Positions 14,867 to 21,805 of a DNA stretch of 31,598 nt are shown piece by piece (position 1 is the first letter of the stretch; each line of letters opens with the position of its first letter). Under the pieces are notes generated by a model. That model was not told where the DNA came from. It saw nothing but the letters and a program-made list of their open reading frames with translations, and searched no databases. Origin of the DNA: DASZVN01 sp035547055 (GTDB lineage: Bacteria; Pseudomonadota; Alphaproteobacteria; Rhizobiales; Methylopilaceae). Both the position numbers and the translations under genes were made by a program. The DNA lies in assembly GCA_035547055.1 (NCBI GenBank), contig DASZVN010000162.1:1-31598 (forward strand). The letters are read 5' to 3'.

Positions 14867-16534
14867 TCACATGTTGGGGTAGTTCGGCCCGCCGCCGCCC
14901 TCGGGCGCGACCCAGGTGATGTTGCGGTTGGGGTCCTTGATATCGCACGTCTTGCAGTGGACGCAGTTCTGCGCGTTGATCACATATTCGGGGCCGCTCG
15001 GCCCCTCGACCCACTCATAGACGCCAGCGGGACAATAGCGCGCCGAAGGGCCGCCGAAAACATCGTGTTCGGAGGAACGCTGCAGCGCCATGTCGGCAAC
15101 GTGGAGATGCGGCGGCTGGTTCTCTTCGTGGTTGGTGTTCGACAGGAACACCGAGGACAGCAGGTCGAAGGTCAGGGTCCCGTCGGGCTTGGGATAGGCG
15201 ATCGGCCGGCATTCGGCGGCCGGCTTCAGGGTGGCATCGTCGGGCTTGCGGTGGCCGAGCGTGCCGAACAGCGAGAAGCCAGCCGTGTTGGTCCACATGT
15301 CGAGCCCGCCGAGAGCGACGCCGAGCCTGGTGCCGAAGCGCGACCACAGCGGCTTCACGTTCCGCGCCTTCCAGAGATCGCGCCCGATCGGCCCGCCGCG
15401 CCATTCCGCCTCATAGGCCGAAAGTTCGTCGGCTTTGCGGCCGGCGGCGAGCGCGGCAGCGGCGTGCTCGGCCGCCAGCATGCCCGACAGGATCGCGTTG
15501 TGGCTGCCCTTGATGCGCGGCACGTTGACGAAGCCCGCCGCGCAGCCGATCAGCGCGCCGCCCGCAAACACGAGCTTCGGCACCGACTGGTAGCCGCCCT
15601 CGGTGATCGCCCGCCCGCCATAGGCGAGGCGCGTGCCGCCGGCGAAGGTGTCGCGGATCAGGGGATGGGTCTTGAAGCGCTGGAATTCCTGGAACGGCGA
15701 GAGGTAGGGGTTGGAATAGTTGAGGTGGACGACGAAGCCCACCGCAACGAGGCCGTCCTCGAAATGATAGAGAAAGGAGCCGCCGCCGGTCCCGTCGTCG
15801 AGCGGCCAGCCCATGGTGTGCTGCACCAGCCCCGGCCGGTGCTTCTCCGGGGCGACCTGCCAGAGCTCCTTGATGCCGAGCCCGAACTTGGGCGGCTCCC
15901 GGCCCTTGGCGAGGTCGAAACGGGCGATCAGCTCCTTGCTGAGCTGGCCGCGGGCACCCTCGGCGAAGAAGGTGTAGGCGGCGCGGAGCTCCATGCCTCG
16001 CGTGTAGTTCGCAGTCGGCTCGCCATCCTTGCCGATCCCCATGTCGCCGGTCGCGACGCCGGCGACGGCGCCCCGCTCGTCGTAGAGCACCTCGTTGGCG
16101 GCGAAGCCCGGATAGATCTCGACCCCGAGCGCCTCGGCCCGCCTGGCGAGCCAGCGGCAGACATTGCCGAGCGAGACGACGTAGCAGCCGTGATTCGACA
16201 TCAGCGGCGGCATCAGAAGGTTCGGGACCCGGAGCTGGCCCCGCTCGCCGAGGAGGTAGAAGCGGTCGTCCGTGACCGCCGTCCTGACCGGCGCCTCGGG
16301 GTCCGAGCGCCAGTCGGGCAGCAGGCGGTCGAGGCCGATCAGGTCGATCACCGCGCCCGACAGGATGTGGGCCCCGACCTCGGCGCCCTTCTCGACCACG
16401 ACCACCGAGATCTCGCGGCCCGCCTCCGCCGCGACCTGCTTCAGGCGAATCGCCGCGGCGAGCCCGGCCGGCCCCGCGCCGACCACCACGACGTCGAACT
16501 CCATCGCCTCGCGGGACGCGGCGGCATCGCTCAT
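14867..16534 (-). CDS. Electron transfer flavoprotein-ubiquinone oxidoreductase (ETF-QO)
   Basis: Membrane-associated iron-sulfur flavoprotein that passes electrons from ETF (fed by acyl-CoA and other dehydrogenases) to ubiquinone. The N-terminal FAD motif VVVVGAGPAGLAAAIRL is followed by GAHILSGAV. The C-terminal ferredoxin-like part has four cluster ligands: C501 (RYCPAGVYEW) and C524, C527, C530 (NCVHCKTCDIKDPN), ending in the conserved GGGGPNYPNM. ATG 16534 has GGAGGT 8 nt upstream; a longer open frame to 16651 is not needed. At 555 aa it matches the family. It heads the minus-strand block and is divergent from the uracil-DNA glycosylase gene. Confidence 0.97.
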   Translation of the reverse strand: MSDAAASREAMEFDVVVVGAGPAGLAAAIRLKQVAAEAGREISVVVVEKGAEVGAHILSGAVIDLIGLDRLLPDWRSDPEAPVRTAVTDDRFYLLGERGQLRVPNLLMPPLMSNHGCYVVSLGNVCRWLARRAEALGVEIYPGFAANEVLYDERGAVAGVATGDMGIGKDGEPTANYTRGMELRAAYTFFAEGARGQLSKELIARFDLAKGREPPKFGLGIKELWQVAPEKHRPGLVQHTMGWPLDDGTGGGSFLYHFEDGLVAVGFVVHLNYSNPYLSPFQEFQRFKTHPLIRDTFAGGTRLAYGGRAITEGGYQSVPKLVFAGGALIGCAAGFVNVPRIKGSHNAILSGMLAAEHAAAALAAGRKADELSAYEAEWRGGPIGRDLWKARNVKPLWSRFGTRLGVALGGLDMWTNTAGFSLFGTLGHRKPDDATLKPAAECRPIAYPKPDGTLTFDLLSSVFLSNTNHEENQPPHLHVADMALQRSSEHDVFGGPSARYCPAGVYEWVEGPSGPEYVINAQNCVHCKTCDIKDPNRNITWVAPEGGGGPNYPNM

Positions 16535-16620
16535 GTCGCTGACCTCCGGGCGCGCTGTCGCCGCAAGCCCAAGTTCGGTGCCGCTCGCATGGACGGCGGC
16601 GAGTCCGCTATCATCATGCC

Positions 16621-17430
16621 ATGAGCGACACCGCCCGCCCGCCGATGTCAATGGAGGAGGCCCAGCGCCTGCTCGCCTGGTATGCCGAGGCGGGCGTCGA
16701 CGTCGCGCTGGCCGAGGAGGGCCAGGACCGCTTTGCGGAGAGCCGGCGCCGCGCCGTGCCGCCGCCGGCCGCGACGCCCGCGCGCCCGCCGGCAGCCTCG
16801 CTCGCGGACCTTGCCCGCTCCGCCGAGGACACCGCGGGAGACGCCCGCGCCGCAGCGGCCGCGGCCCAGACCCTGGATGAGCTCCGCGCGGCGCTGGAGC
16901 GCTTCGACGGGCTCGCGCTCAAGAAGACCGCGACGCGCCTGGCGTTTTCCTCAGGCAATCCGCAGGGGCGCCTGATGCTGGTCGGCGAGGCGCCGGGCCG
17001 CGACGAGGATCGGCTCGGCGAGCCCTTCGTCGGCGCCGCCGGCCGGCTGCTCGACCGCATGCTCAAGGCGATCGGGCTCGACCGCACCCAGGTCTACATC
17101 GCCAACATCATCCCCTGGCGGCCGCCCGGAAACCGCACCCCGACACCGCAGGAGACCCAGATCTGCCTGCCCTTCATCCGCCGCCAGATCGCGCTCGCCG
17201 ACCCCGACGTCCTGGTCTTCCTCGGCGGCACGGCGGCGCAGACGCTGACCGGCGCCCGCGAGGGCATCCGGCGCCTGCGCGGGCGCTGGTTCGACTACGA
17301 TACCGGCCGCCGCACCGTCCGGGCGCTGGCGACGCTCCACCCGGCCTATCTGCTGCGTTCGCCGTCCGAGAAGCGCTACGCTTGGCGCGACTTCCTGGCC
17401 CTTCAGGAAGCGCTCGACCGCAAGGACTGA
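16621..17430 (+). CDS. Uracil-DNA glycosylase, family 4-like, lacking most Fe-S cysteines
   Basis: Removes uracil from DNA in base-excision repair. The family motifs are present: LVGEAPGRDEDRLGEPFVGAAGRLLDRML near residues 120-148, then NIIPWRPPGNR and the C-terminal TLHPAYLLRSP loop. The first ~85 residues are a low-complexity Ala/Arg/Pro extension seen in alphaproteobacterial members. Canonical family 4 enzymes bind [4Fe-4S] through an N-terminal CxxC, a KCRPP cysteine and one further Cys. Here the N-terminal pair is absent (FDGLALKKTATRL), KCRPP reads PWRPP and only the Cys of ICLPFIRRQI remains. The cluster is therefore probably missing. There is no Shine-Dalgarno before ATG 16621; ATG 16645 is an alternative. 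Confidence 0.9.
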   Translation: MSDTARPPMSMEEAQRLLAWYAEAGVDVALAEEGQDRFAESRRRAVPPPAATPARPPAASLADLARSAEDTAGDARAAAAAAQTLDELRAALERFDGLALKKTATRLAFSSGNPQGRLMLVGEAPGRDEDRLGEPFVGAAGRLLDRMLKAIGLDRTQVYIANIIPWRPPGNRTPTPQETQICLPFIRRQIALADPDVLVFLGGTAAQTLTGAREGIRRLRGRWFDYDTGRRTVRALATLHPAYLLRSPSEKRYAWRDFLALQEALDRKD

Positions 17431-17437
17431 GGCCGGG

Positions 17438-18082
17438 TCAGGACCGCGGCCTCCGGGCCAGCGCTGCCGGTGCGGTGATGGCGGCGCAGGCGTGCTCGAA
17501 CGCCGCGGCCCCGTCGGGGCGGCTGCCTGGACCGGTCACCCCGGCATCGACCTTCGCCGGCGCGATCCGGTAATGCACGACCGGCTCGGCGCCGCTCCGC
17601 TGATAGTCCACCGCGAAGCTGCCGTTGCCCCCGACCAGCCGGGCGAGCGCGATCAGGTCGGGCGCCGGCCGGCCCGCCGACGACTTCAGCCTGGCGACGA
17701 CCGTCCCCTCGCTCTCGGTGCCGGACAAGGTCACCGTGGCGCGGTCGGTGTCGCCGCGAAAGACCAGGGCGCCCTGGTAGTCGCGTTCCTGGAGCTGGTT
17801 CGCCGGCTCCTTGAACAGCACCGATTCCCGGTCGCTGCCGCACGACACCATCATCGCCGGCAGGCCGTCCCGGGACAGCATGCCGCGATAATCCTCCGCA
17901 GAGACGACGGCCTTGTCGGTGAAGACCGTGCTGAGCTCGGTCTCGAAGCCGTTGAAGGACTGGGCCCAGTTGCCGGGCACGTAGTAGAGCCGGATGGTCG
18001 TCGGCTCGGCCGCCCGGCTCGCGGTGCAGGGGATCGCCATGGCGAGAGCGAGCGCGGCCAGCCCGGCGTGGGTCGTCTTCAT
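17438..18082 (-). CDS. Exported hypothetical protein
   Basis: 214 aa. A signal peptide (MKTTHAGLAALALAMAIPCTASRAAE) indicates export to the periplasm. The mature part begins TTIRLYYVPGNWAQSFNGFETELS, carries two further Cys residues (MMVSCGSD and FEHACAA) that could pair, and alternates strand-like segments with few helices. I do not recognise a family. I chose ATG 18082 because the signal peptide begins there; the frame is open further upstream. It converges on the glycosylase gene (7 nt between stops) and is divergent from the metallopeptidase gene with a 151-nt shared upstream region, in which I see no convincing promoter. Confidence 0.7.
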   Translation of the reverse strand: MKTTHAGLAALALAMAIPCTASRAAEPTTIRLYYVPGNWAQSFNGFETELSTVFTDKAVVSAEDYRGMLSRDGLPAMMVSCGSDRESVLFKEPANQLQERDYQGALVFRGDTDRATVTLSGTESEGTVVARLKSSAGRPAPDLIALARLVGGNGSFAVDYQRSGAEPVVHYRIAPAKVDAGVTGPGSRPDGAAAFEHACAAITAPAALARRPRS

Positions 18083-18233
18083 CGCTTCATCCAAGAATCG
18101 CACGGCCGCGCGGCCCTTTCGGCCCGCAGCACGAGGCGTTTCTAGGCCGGCGCCCTGGCGGTGTCCATCCGCGCCACCAGGCTCTCTCGGCGTGCTATGC
18201 TGTGGCGGACGACCGCAGGGCGGAGGAATGGCC

Positions 18234-19091
18234 ATGCGCCTCGATGACCTTCAGGGCAGCGACAACGTGGAGGATCGCCGCGGGATGCGGATGCCGGGAC
18301 GTGCCGGCATCGGCATCGGCGGCCTCATCATCATCGGCCTGATCTCGTGGGCGACCGGCATCGACCCCCGCCTGCTGCTGTCCGGCGCCGAGATGATGCA
18401 GGGCGGCGGCGACGGCGGAACGGCCCAGCAGCAGGGCACCCAGGGCCGGCCCCAGGACCAGACCGGGCACTTCGTCTCGCAGGTGCTGCAGAGCACCGAG
18501 ATCGTATGGACCCAGATCTTCCGCGACGGCGGCGCGACCTACCGCAAGCCGACGCTGGTGCTCTACACCGGCGGCACCCGCACCGCGTGCGGCGTCGGCC
18601 AGGCGGCGATGGGGCCGTTCTATTGCCCCAACGACCAGAAGGTCTATCTCGACACCAGCTTCTTCCGGGAGCTGTCCGACCGCTTCGGCGCGCCGGGGCA
18701 ATTCGCCGAGGCCTACGTCATCGCCCACGAGATCGGCCACCACGTCCAGAACCAGCTCGGCATCCTGCCCAAGGTCGACGAGGCGCGGCAGCGGGCGGGA
18801 CGGGTCCAGGCCAATCAGCTCTCGGTCCGCCTGGAGCTGCAGGCCGATTGCTTCGCCGGCATCTGGGCCAACCGCGCCAACGCCGCCGGCCGCCTCGACC
18901 CGGGCGACGTGCAGCAGGCGCTCGACGCGGCCAGCGCGATCGGCGACGACCGGCTGGAGCGGCAGAGCCAGGGCTACGTCGTGCCCGACAGCTTCACCCA
19001 CGGCACCTCGGCACAGCGGGTGCGCTGGTTCCAGACCGGGGTCAAGGCCGGCAGCATCAAGGCCTGCGACACCTTCAGCGGCAACCCCTGA
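18234..19091 (+). CDS. ypfJ: YpfJ-type neutral zinc metallopeptidase
   Basis: 285-aa membrane-anchored predicted zinc peptidase. It starts MRLDDLQGSDNVEDRRG, matching the family's N-terminus, has one transmembrane segment at about 26-42, a Gly/Gln-rich linker, and a C-terminal catalytic domain with HEIGHH (165-170) and the probable third ligand Glu201 in LELQADCFAG. The conserved CGxGQAAMGPFYCP segment (two Cys) precedes it. ATG 18234 is preferred because GGAGG lies 7 nt upstream; the ATG at 18228 overlaps that site too closely. The physiological substrate of the family is not known to me. It is followed after 15 nt by a slipin, probably co-transcribed, suggesting a shared membrane role. Confidence 0.9.
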   Translation: MRLDDLQGSDNVEDRRGMRMPGRAGIGIGGLIIIGLISWATGIDPRLLLSGAEMMQGGGDGGTAQQQGTQGRPQDQTGHFVSQVLQSTEIVWTQIFRDGGATYRKPTLVLYTGGTRTACGVGQAAMGPFYCPNDQKVYLDTSFFRELSDRFGAPGQFAEAYVIAHEIGHHVQNQLGILPKVDEARQRAGRVQANQLSVRLELQADCFAGIWANRANAAGRLDPGDVQQALDAASAIGDDRLERQSQGYVVPDSFTHGTSAQRVRWFQTGVKAGSIKACDTFSGNP

Positions 19092-19106
19092 GGCCGGGAG
19101 CGGCGC

Positions 19107-19955
19107 ATGAACCCGATCACCCTCACCCTCGCGATCGTCATCGCCCTCATCGGCGTCGGCCTGCTCGAGACCGTCGGCGTCGTCCTCGGCGCGATCGTGA
19201 TCGCGGTCGCGGTGATCGTGCTGCTGTCGCTCAAGATGGCCAACGCCTGGGAGAAGTTCGTCATCCTGCGCGCCGGCAAGCTGAACGCGGTGCGCGGGCC
19301 CGGCCTGTTCGCCATCGTGCCGGTGCTCGACAGCGTCGCCGCGGTGATCGACCAGCGCGTCCAGACCACCTCGTTCAACGCCGAGCAGGCGCTGACCCGC
19401 GACACCGTGCCGGTCAACGTCGACGCCATCATCTTCTGGAACGTGCACGACGCCGAGCGCGCCGCGCTCGAGATCACCGACTATCGCCAGGCCATCGACC
19501 GGGTCGCGCAGACCTCGCTGCGCGAGATGATCGGCTCGTCGCTTCTGGCCGCGCTGCTGTCGGAGCGGCGCGAGGCGGACGAGGCGCTGAAGAACGCGAT
19601 CGGCGCCAAGATCGCCAACTGGGGCATCACGGTGCGCTCGGTCGAAATCCGCGACGTCGCGATCCCGGTGGCGCTGCAGGATGCGATGTCGCGCCAGGCC
19701 CAGGCCGAGCGCGAGCGCCAGGCCCGCGTCATCCTCGGCGCCGCCGAGGCCGAGATCGCGGCGAAATTCGTCGAGGCCGCCCGCCTCTACGCCGCCGACC
19801 CGGCGGCGCTGCAGCTCCGCGCGATGAACATCATCTACGAGACCACTAAGGAGCGCGGCACCACGATCCTCCTTCCCACGACGATGGTCGACAGCATGAA
19901 CCCAGCGGCGGTGATCGGCCTCGCCGGTCAGGCCGGACCGCACCCCGGGAGTTGA
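19107..19955 (+). CDS. Slipin / SPFH (band 7) membrane protein
   Basis: 282 aa. Residues 4-42 form a hydrophobic N-terminal membrane hairpin or two short segments. The SPFH domain follows (EKFVILRAGKLNAVRGPGLFAIVPVLDSVAAVIDQRV, TRDTVPVNVDAIIFWNV, GITVRSVEIRDVAIP). Next come the charged helical stretch SRQAQAERERQARVILGAAEAEIA and the C-terminal RAMNIIYETTKERGTTILLPTTMVDSM. These proteins oligomerise into membrane microdomain scaffolds and often control a partner protease. The upstream YpfJ-type peptidase is a candidate partner by position only. NfeD, the usual slipin partner, is not seen nearby. Confidence 0.93.
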   Translation: MNPITLTLAIVIALIGVGLLETVGVVLGAIVIAVAVIVLLSLKMANAWEKFVILRAGKLNAVRGPGLFAIVPVLDSVAAVIDQRVQTTSFNAEQALTRDTVPVNVDAIIFWNVHDAERAALEITDYRQAIDRVAQTSLREMIGSSLLAALLSERREADEALKNAIGAKIANWGITVRSVEIRDVAIPVALQDAMSRQAQAERERQARVILGAAEAEIAAKFVEAARLYAADPAALQLRAMNIIYETTKERGTTILLPTTMVDSMNPAAVIGLAGQAGPHPGS

Positions 19956-20000
19956 CGGCCGCGGCGCGAGCCGCATTGTGGCGTCGAGGGGAAAGAGGCG

Positions 20001-20393
20001 ATGTACCGCGCCGTCACCAACGACATCGAGGTTTCCGTCGCGCCGCGCTTTCTCGAAGGCGAGTCGGCGCCGGAGCGGAACCGCTTTGTCTGGGCCTACG
20101 CCATCACCATCAGGAACCACGGCAGCGAGACGGTTCAGCTCCTGTCGCGGCACTGGCTGATCACCAGCGCCGCCGGCCAGACCCAGGAGGTGCGCGGCCC
20201 GGGCGTGGTGGGCGAGCAGCCGGTCATCCCGCCCGGCGGCGTGTTCCGCTACACCTCGGGCGTGCCGCTGACGACGCCTTCCGGCATCATGCGCGGCACC
20301 TACGAGATGGTGAACCAGAAGGGCGAGCGCTTCGACATCGCGATCCCGGCGTTCTCGCTCGACAGCGAGGAACACCCGCGCGTGGTGAACTGA
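20001..20393 (+). CDS. apaG: ApaG protein
   Basis: 130-aa single-domain protein with a fibronectin-III-like fold. The sequence MYRAVTNDIEVSVAPRF, FVWAYAITIRNHGSETVQLLSRHW, the glycine-rich GPGVVGEQPVIPPGGVFRYTSGVPL and the C-terminal GTYEMVNQKGERFDIAIPAFSL are diagnostic for ApaG. In enterobacteria it is associated with cobalt resistance and Mg2+ efflux; its exact role is not settled. It lies 45 nt after the slipin on the same strand. GAGGCG precedes the ATG at 20001. Length and sequence are ordinary. Confidence 0.95.
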   Translation: MYRAVTNDIEVSVAPRFLEGESAPERNRFVWAYAITIRNHGSETVQLLSRHWLITSAAGQTQEVRGPGVVGEQPVIPPGGVFRYTSGVPLTTPSGIMRGTYEMVNQKGERFDIAIPAFSLDSEEHPRVVN

Positions 20394-20420
20394 CAGGCTC
20401 GGCGCCGCCCGTCTGCGTCA

Positions 20421-20442
20421 CCGGCCCGGCAGGCGGGGCCGG
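20421..20442 (+). terminator. Hairpin after apaG
   Basis: A 7-bp GC stem (CCGGCCC 20421-20427 / GGGCCGG 20436-20442) with an 8-nt loop lies 28 nt after the apaG stop, in the 183-nt gap before the transpeptidase gene. There is no T-run, so it is only a weak terminator candidate. Confidence 0.3.
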
Positions 20443-20576
20443 GAGAAGCGATGCAGCCTACCCCTCCCGATCACCTTGACGTGTGGTGGCTGTGCTGGCC
20501 GATTTGACAACCTCGCGCGTTGTCGGCACGGCGGTGCGCGACGGCTGGCGGCCGCGATCGAGTTGGGGGGGCTTCG

Positions 20577-21182
20577 ATGCGTAGCGTTCTCATGCGTGTT
20601 GCGGCGCTCGTCCTGGCGGGCGGGCCGCTCGCCGGCTGCGGCGCGATGATCGGCACGCCGAATTTCGCCGCCGGCGGCTTCGTCACGTCGTTCGCCGAGC
20701 CGGGGCTGGCCGGCGACGCCGCGGTCGATCCGACCTATCGGCGGCAGATCGTCGCGGCACCCAAGGGCTATGCCCCCGGCACCATCGTCATCGATACGGC
20801 CGACCGCTTCCTCTACCTGGTCCAGGACGACGGCAAGGCGATCCGCTACGGCGTCGGCGTCGGGCGCGAGGGCTTCCTCTGGCACGGCACCGCCAAGATC
20901 GGCCGCAAGGAGGAATGGCCGGGCTGGACCCCGCCGCCGCAGATGCTGAAGCGCCAGCCGGATCTGCCCCGCCACATGGACGGCGGTCCCGACAACCCGC
21001 TCGGCGCCCGGGCGATGTATCTCTACCAGGGCGGCCGCGACACGCTGTTCCGCATCCACGGCTCGAACGAGCCGTGGACGATCGGCCACGCGGTGTCGTC
21101 CGGATGCATCCGCATGGTCAATCAGGATGTGATCGACCTCTATTCGCGGGTCTCCGACGGCACCAAGGTCGTGGTGCTGTAG
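20577..21182 (+). CDS. L,D-transpeptidase (YkuD domain) lipoprotein
   Basis: 201 aa. The N-terminus MRSVLMRVAALVLAGGPLAGC carries a lipobox (LAGC, lipidated Cys21), so the protein should be membrane-anchored facing the periplasm. The YkuD catalytic domain occupies about residues 75-201: GTIVIDTADRFLYLVQDDGKAIRY at its start and the active-site signature IHGSNEPWTIGHAVSSGCIRM, with the nucleophilic Cys in SSGC. These enzymes form 3-3 peptidoglycan cross-links or attach proteins to peptidoglycan; which applies here cannot be told. A G-run just before ATG 20577 serves as ribosome binding site. The SHGC consensus reads SSGC here, a known conservative variation. It is followed by the four-hairpin array and a convergent EthD-like gene. 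Confidence 0.93.
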   Translation: MRSVLMRVAALVLAGGPLAGCGAMIGTPNFAAGGFVTSFAEPGLAGDAAVDPTYRRQIVAAPKGYAPGTIVIDTADRFLYLVQDDGKAIRYGVGVGREGFLWHGTAKIGRKEEWPGWTPPPQMLKRQPDLPRHMDGGPDNPLGARAMYLYQGGRDTLFRIHGSNEPWTIGHAVSSGCIRMVNQDVIDLYSRVSDGTKVVVL

Positions 21183-21194
21183 CGGCCTTGGAGG

Positions 21195-21306
21195 GTGGGC
21201 ATCGGCCTGCCGATGCCCACGTCGCAAGTCGGGCTCGCCCGATTTGCGCTCCCAAGACTCAACACGAGCGAGCTCGTGTTGACGTGGGCAAGCCGTGCTT
21301 GCCCAC
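21195..21306. repeat. Array of four consecutive hairpins in a convergent intergenic region
   Basis: Between the transpeptidase (+) and EthD-like (-) stops lie four adjacent inverted repeats: 21195-21220 (12-bp perfect stem, 2-nt loop), 21223-21248 (12-bp stem with one mismatch, 2-nt loop), 21259-21282 (10-bp perfect stem TCAACACGAG/CTCGTGTTGA, 4-nt loop) and 21284-21306 (10-bp perfect stem GTGGGCAAGC/GCTTGCCCAC, 3-nt loop). The first and last share GTGGGCA and its complement, so the whole could also fold as one branched cruciform. Together they fill nearly the entire 141-nt gap. It could be a bidirectional terminator, a mobile palindromic repeat, or both. Confidence 0.75.
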
Positions 21307-21323
21307 CCTACGAAAGCGACGCC

Positions 21324-21626
21324 CTACTTCTCCACCTCGTAGTGCAGCAGGATCGGCGGCGTCGTCACGTAGTTGGCCATGTCCGGGCCGAGCGCCTGCC
21401 CGGCAGGGGATTGCAGCGAGGCCATCATCGTCGCCGCGTCGGCGTAGTCGGCCTCGAAGATGCAGAAATAGGGCGACTTGGCGCCGAGGCCCTCGATCCC
21501 GAACGCGTAGCGGAAGCCGAGGAGGTTCGGCAGCTTCTCGACCAGCGGGATATGTCCCTTGGCGTAGTAGCCGCGGAACTTCGCCTCGTCCTGCGGGTGC
21601 GGATATAGGACGACCACCTTGTGCAT
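21324..21626 (-). CDS. EthD-like dimeric alpha-beta barrel protein
   Basis: 100 aa from ATG 21626, with GAGGGA upstream. The sequence MHKVVVLYPHPQDEAKFRGYYAKGHIPLVEKLPNLLGF matches the EthD family start, including the HIPL region, and continues with a FCIFEADYADAATMMASLQSPAGQAL helix. Such proteins are small ferredoxin-like dimers, several of them associated with degradation of ethers or aromatic compounds, but most have no proven reaction. No degradation genes surround it. It is divergent from the MFS exporter gene, so the 179-nt gap may hold shared control, although the palindrome found there sits close to the exporter. Confidence 0.83.
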   Translation of the reverse strand: MHKVVVLYPHPQDEAKFRGYYAKGHIPLVEKLPNLLGFRYAFGIEGLGAKSPYFCIFEADYADAATMMASLQSPAGQALGPDMANYVTTPPILLHYEVEK

Positions 21627-21773
21627 TGCTCGGCTCCCTCTCACATCGCCCTGACGGACGGCGTCGCGCCAGCGCGGCGACGATAGAGGAGCGGCCCGAC
21701 CGGCGCATCCCCGTTGTCCAGGCCAGCGACTTGCGCCGGCGCGCGAACGGGCGTAATGGCTCCCGCCCTTTTA

Positions 21774-21789
21774 GATACGGCACCGTATC
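21774..21789. promoter_or_regulatory. Palindromic operator candidate for the TetR regulator
   Basis: A perfect inverted repeat GATACGG-CA-CCGTATC lies 16 nt before the exporter start codon. A TATAGG (21790s) just after it could be the -10 box, so binding there would block transcription. The promoter-proximal position and the co-transcribed TetR gene make autoregulation the simplest reading; binding is inferred, not shown. Confidence 0.6.
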
Positions 21790-21805
21790 GTATAGGAAAT
21801 CACCA

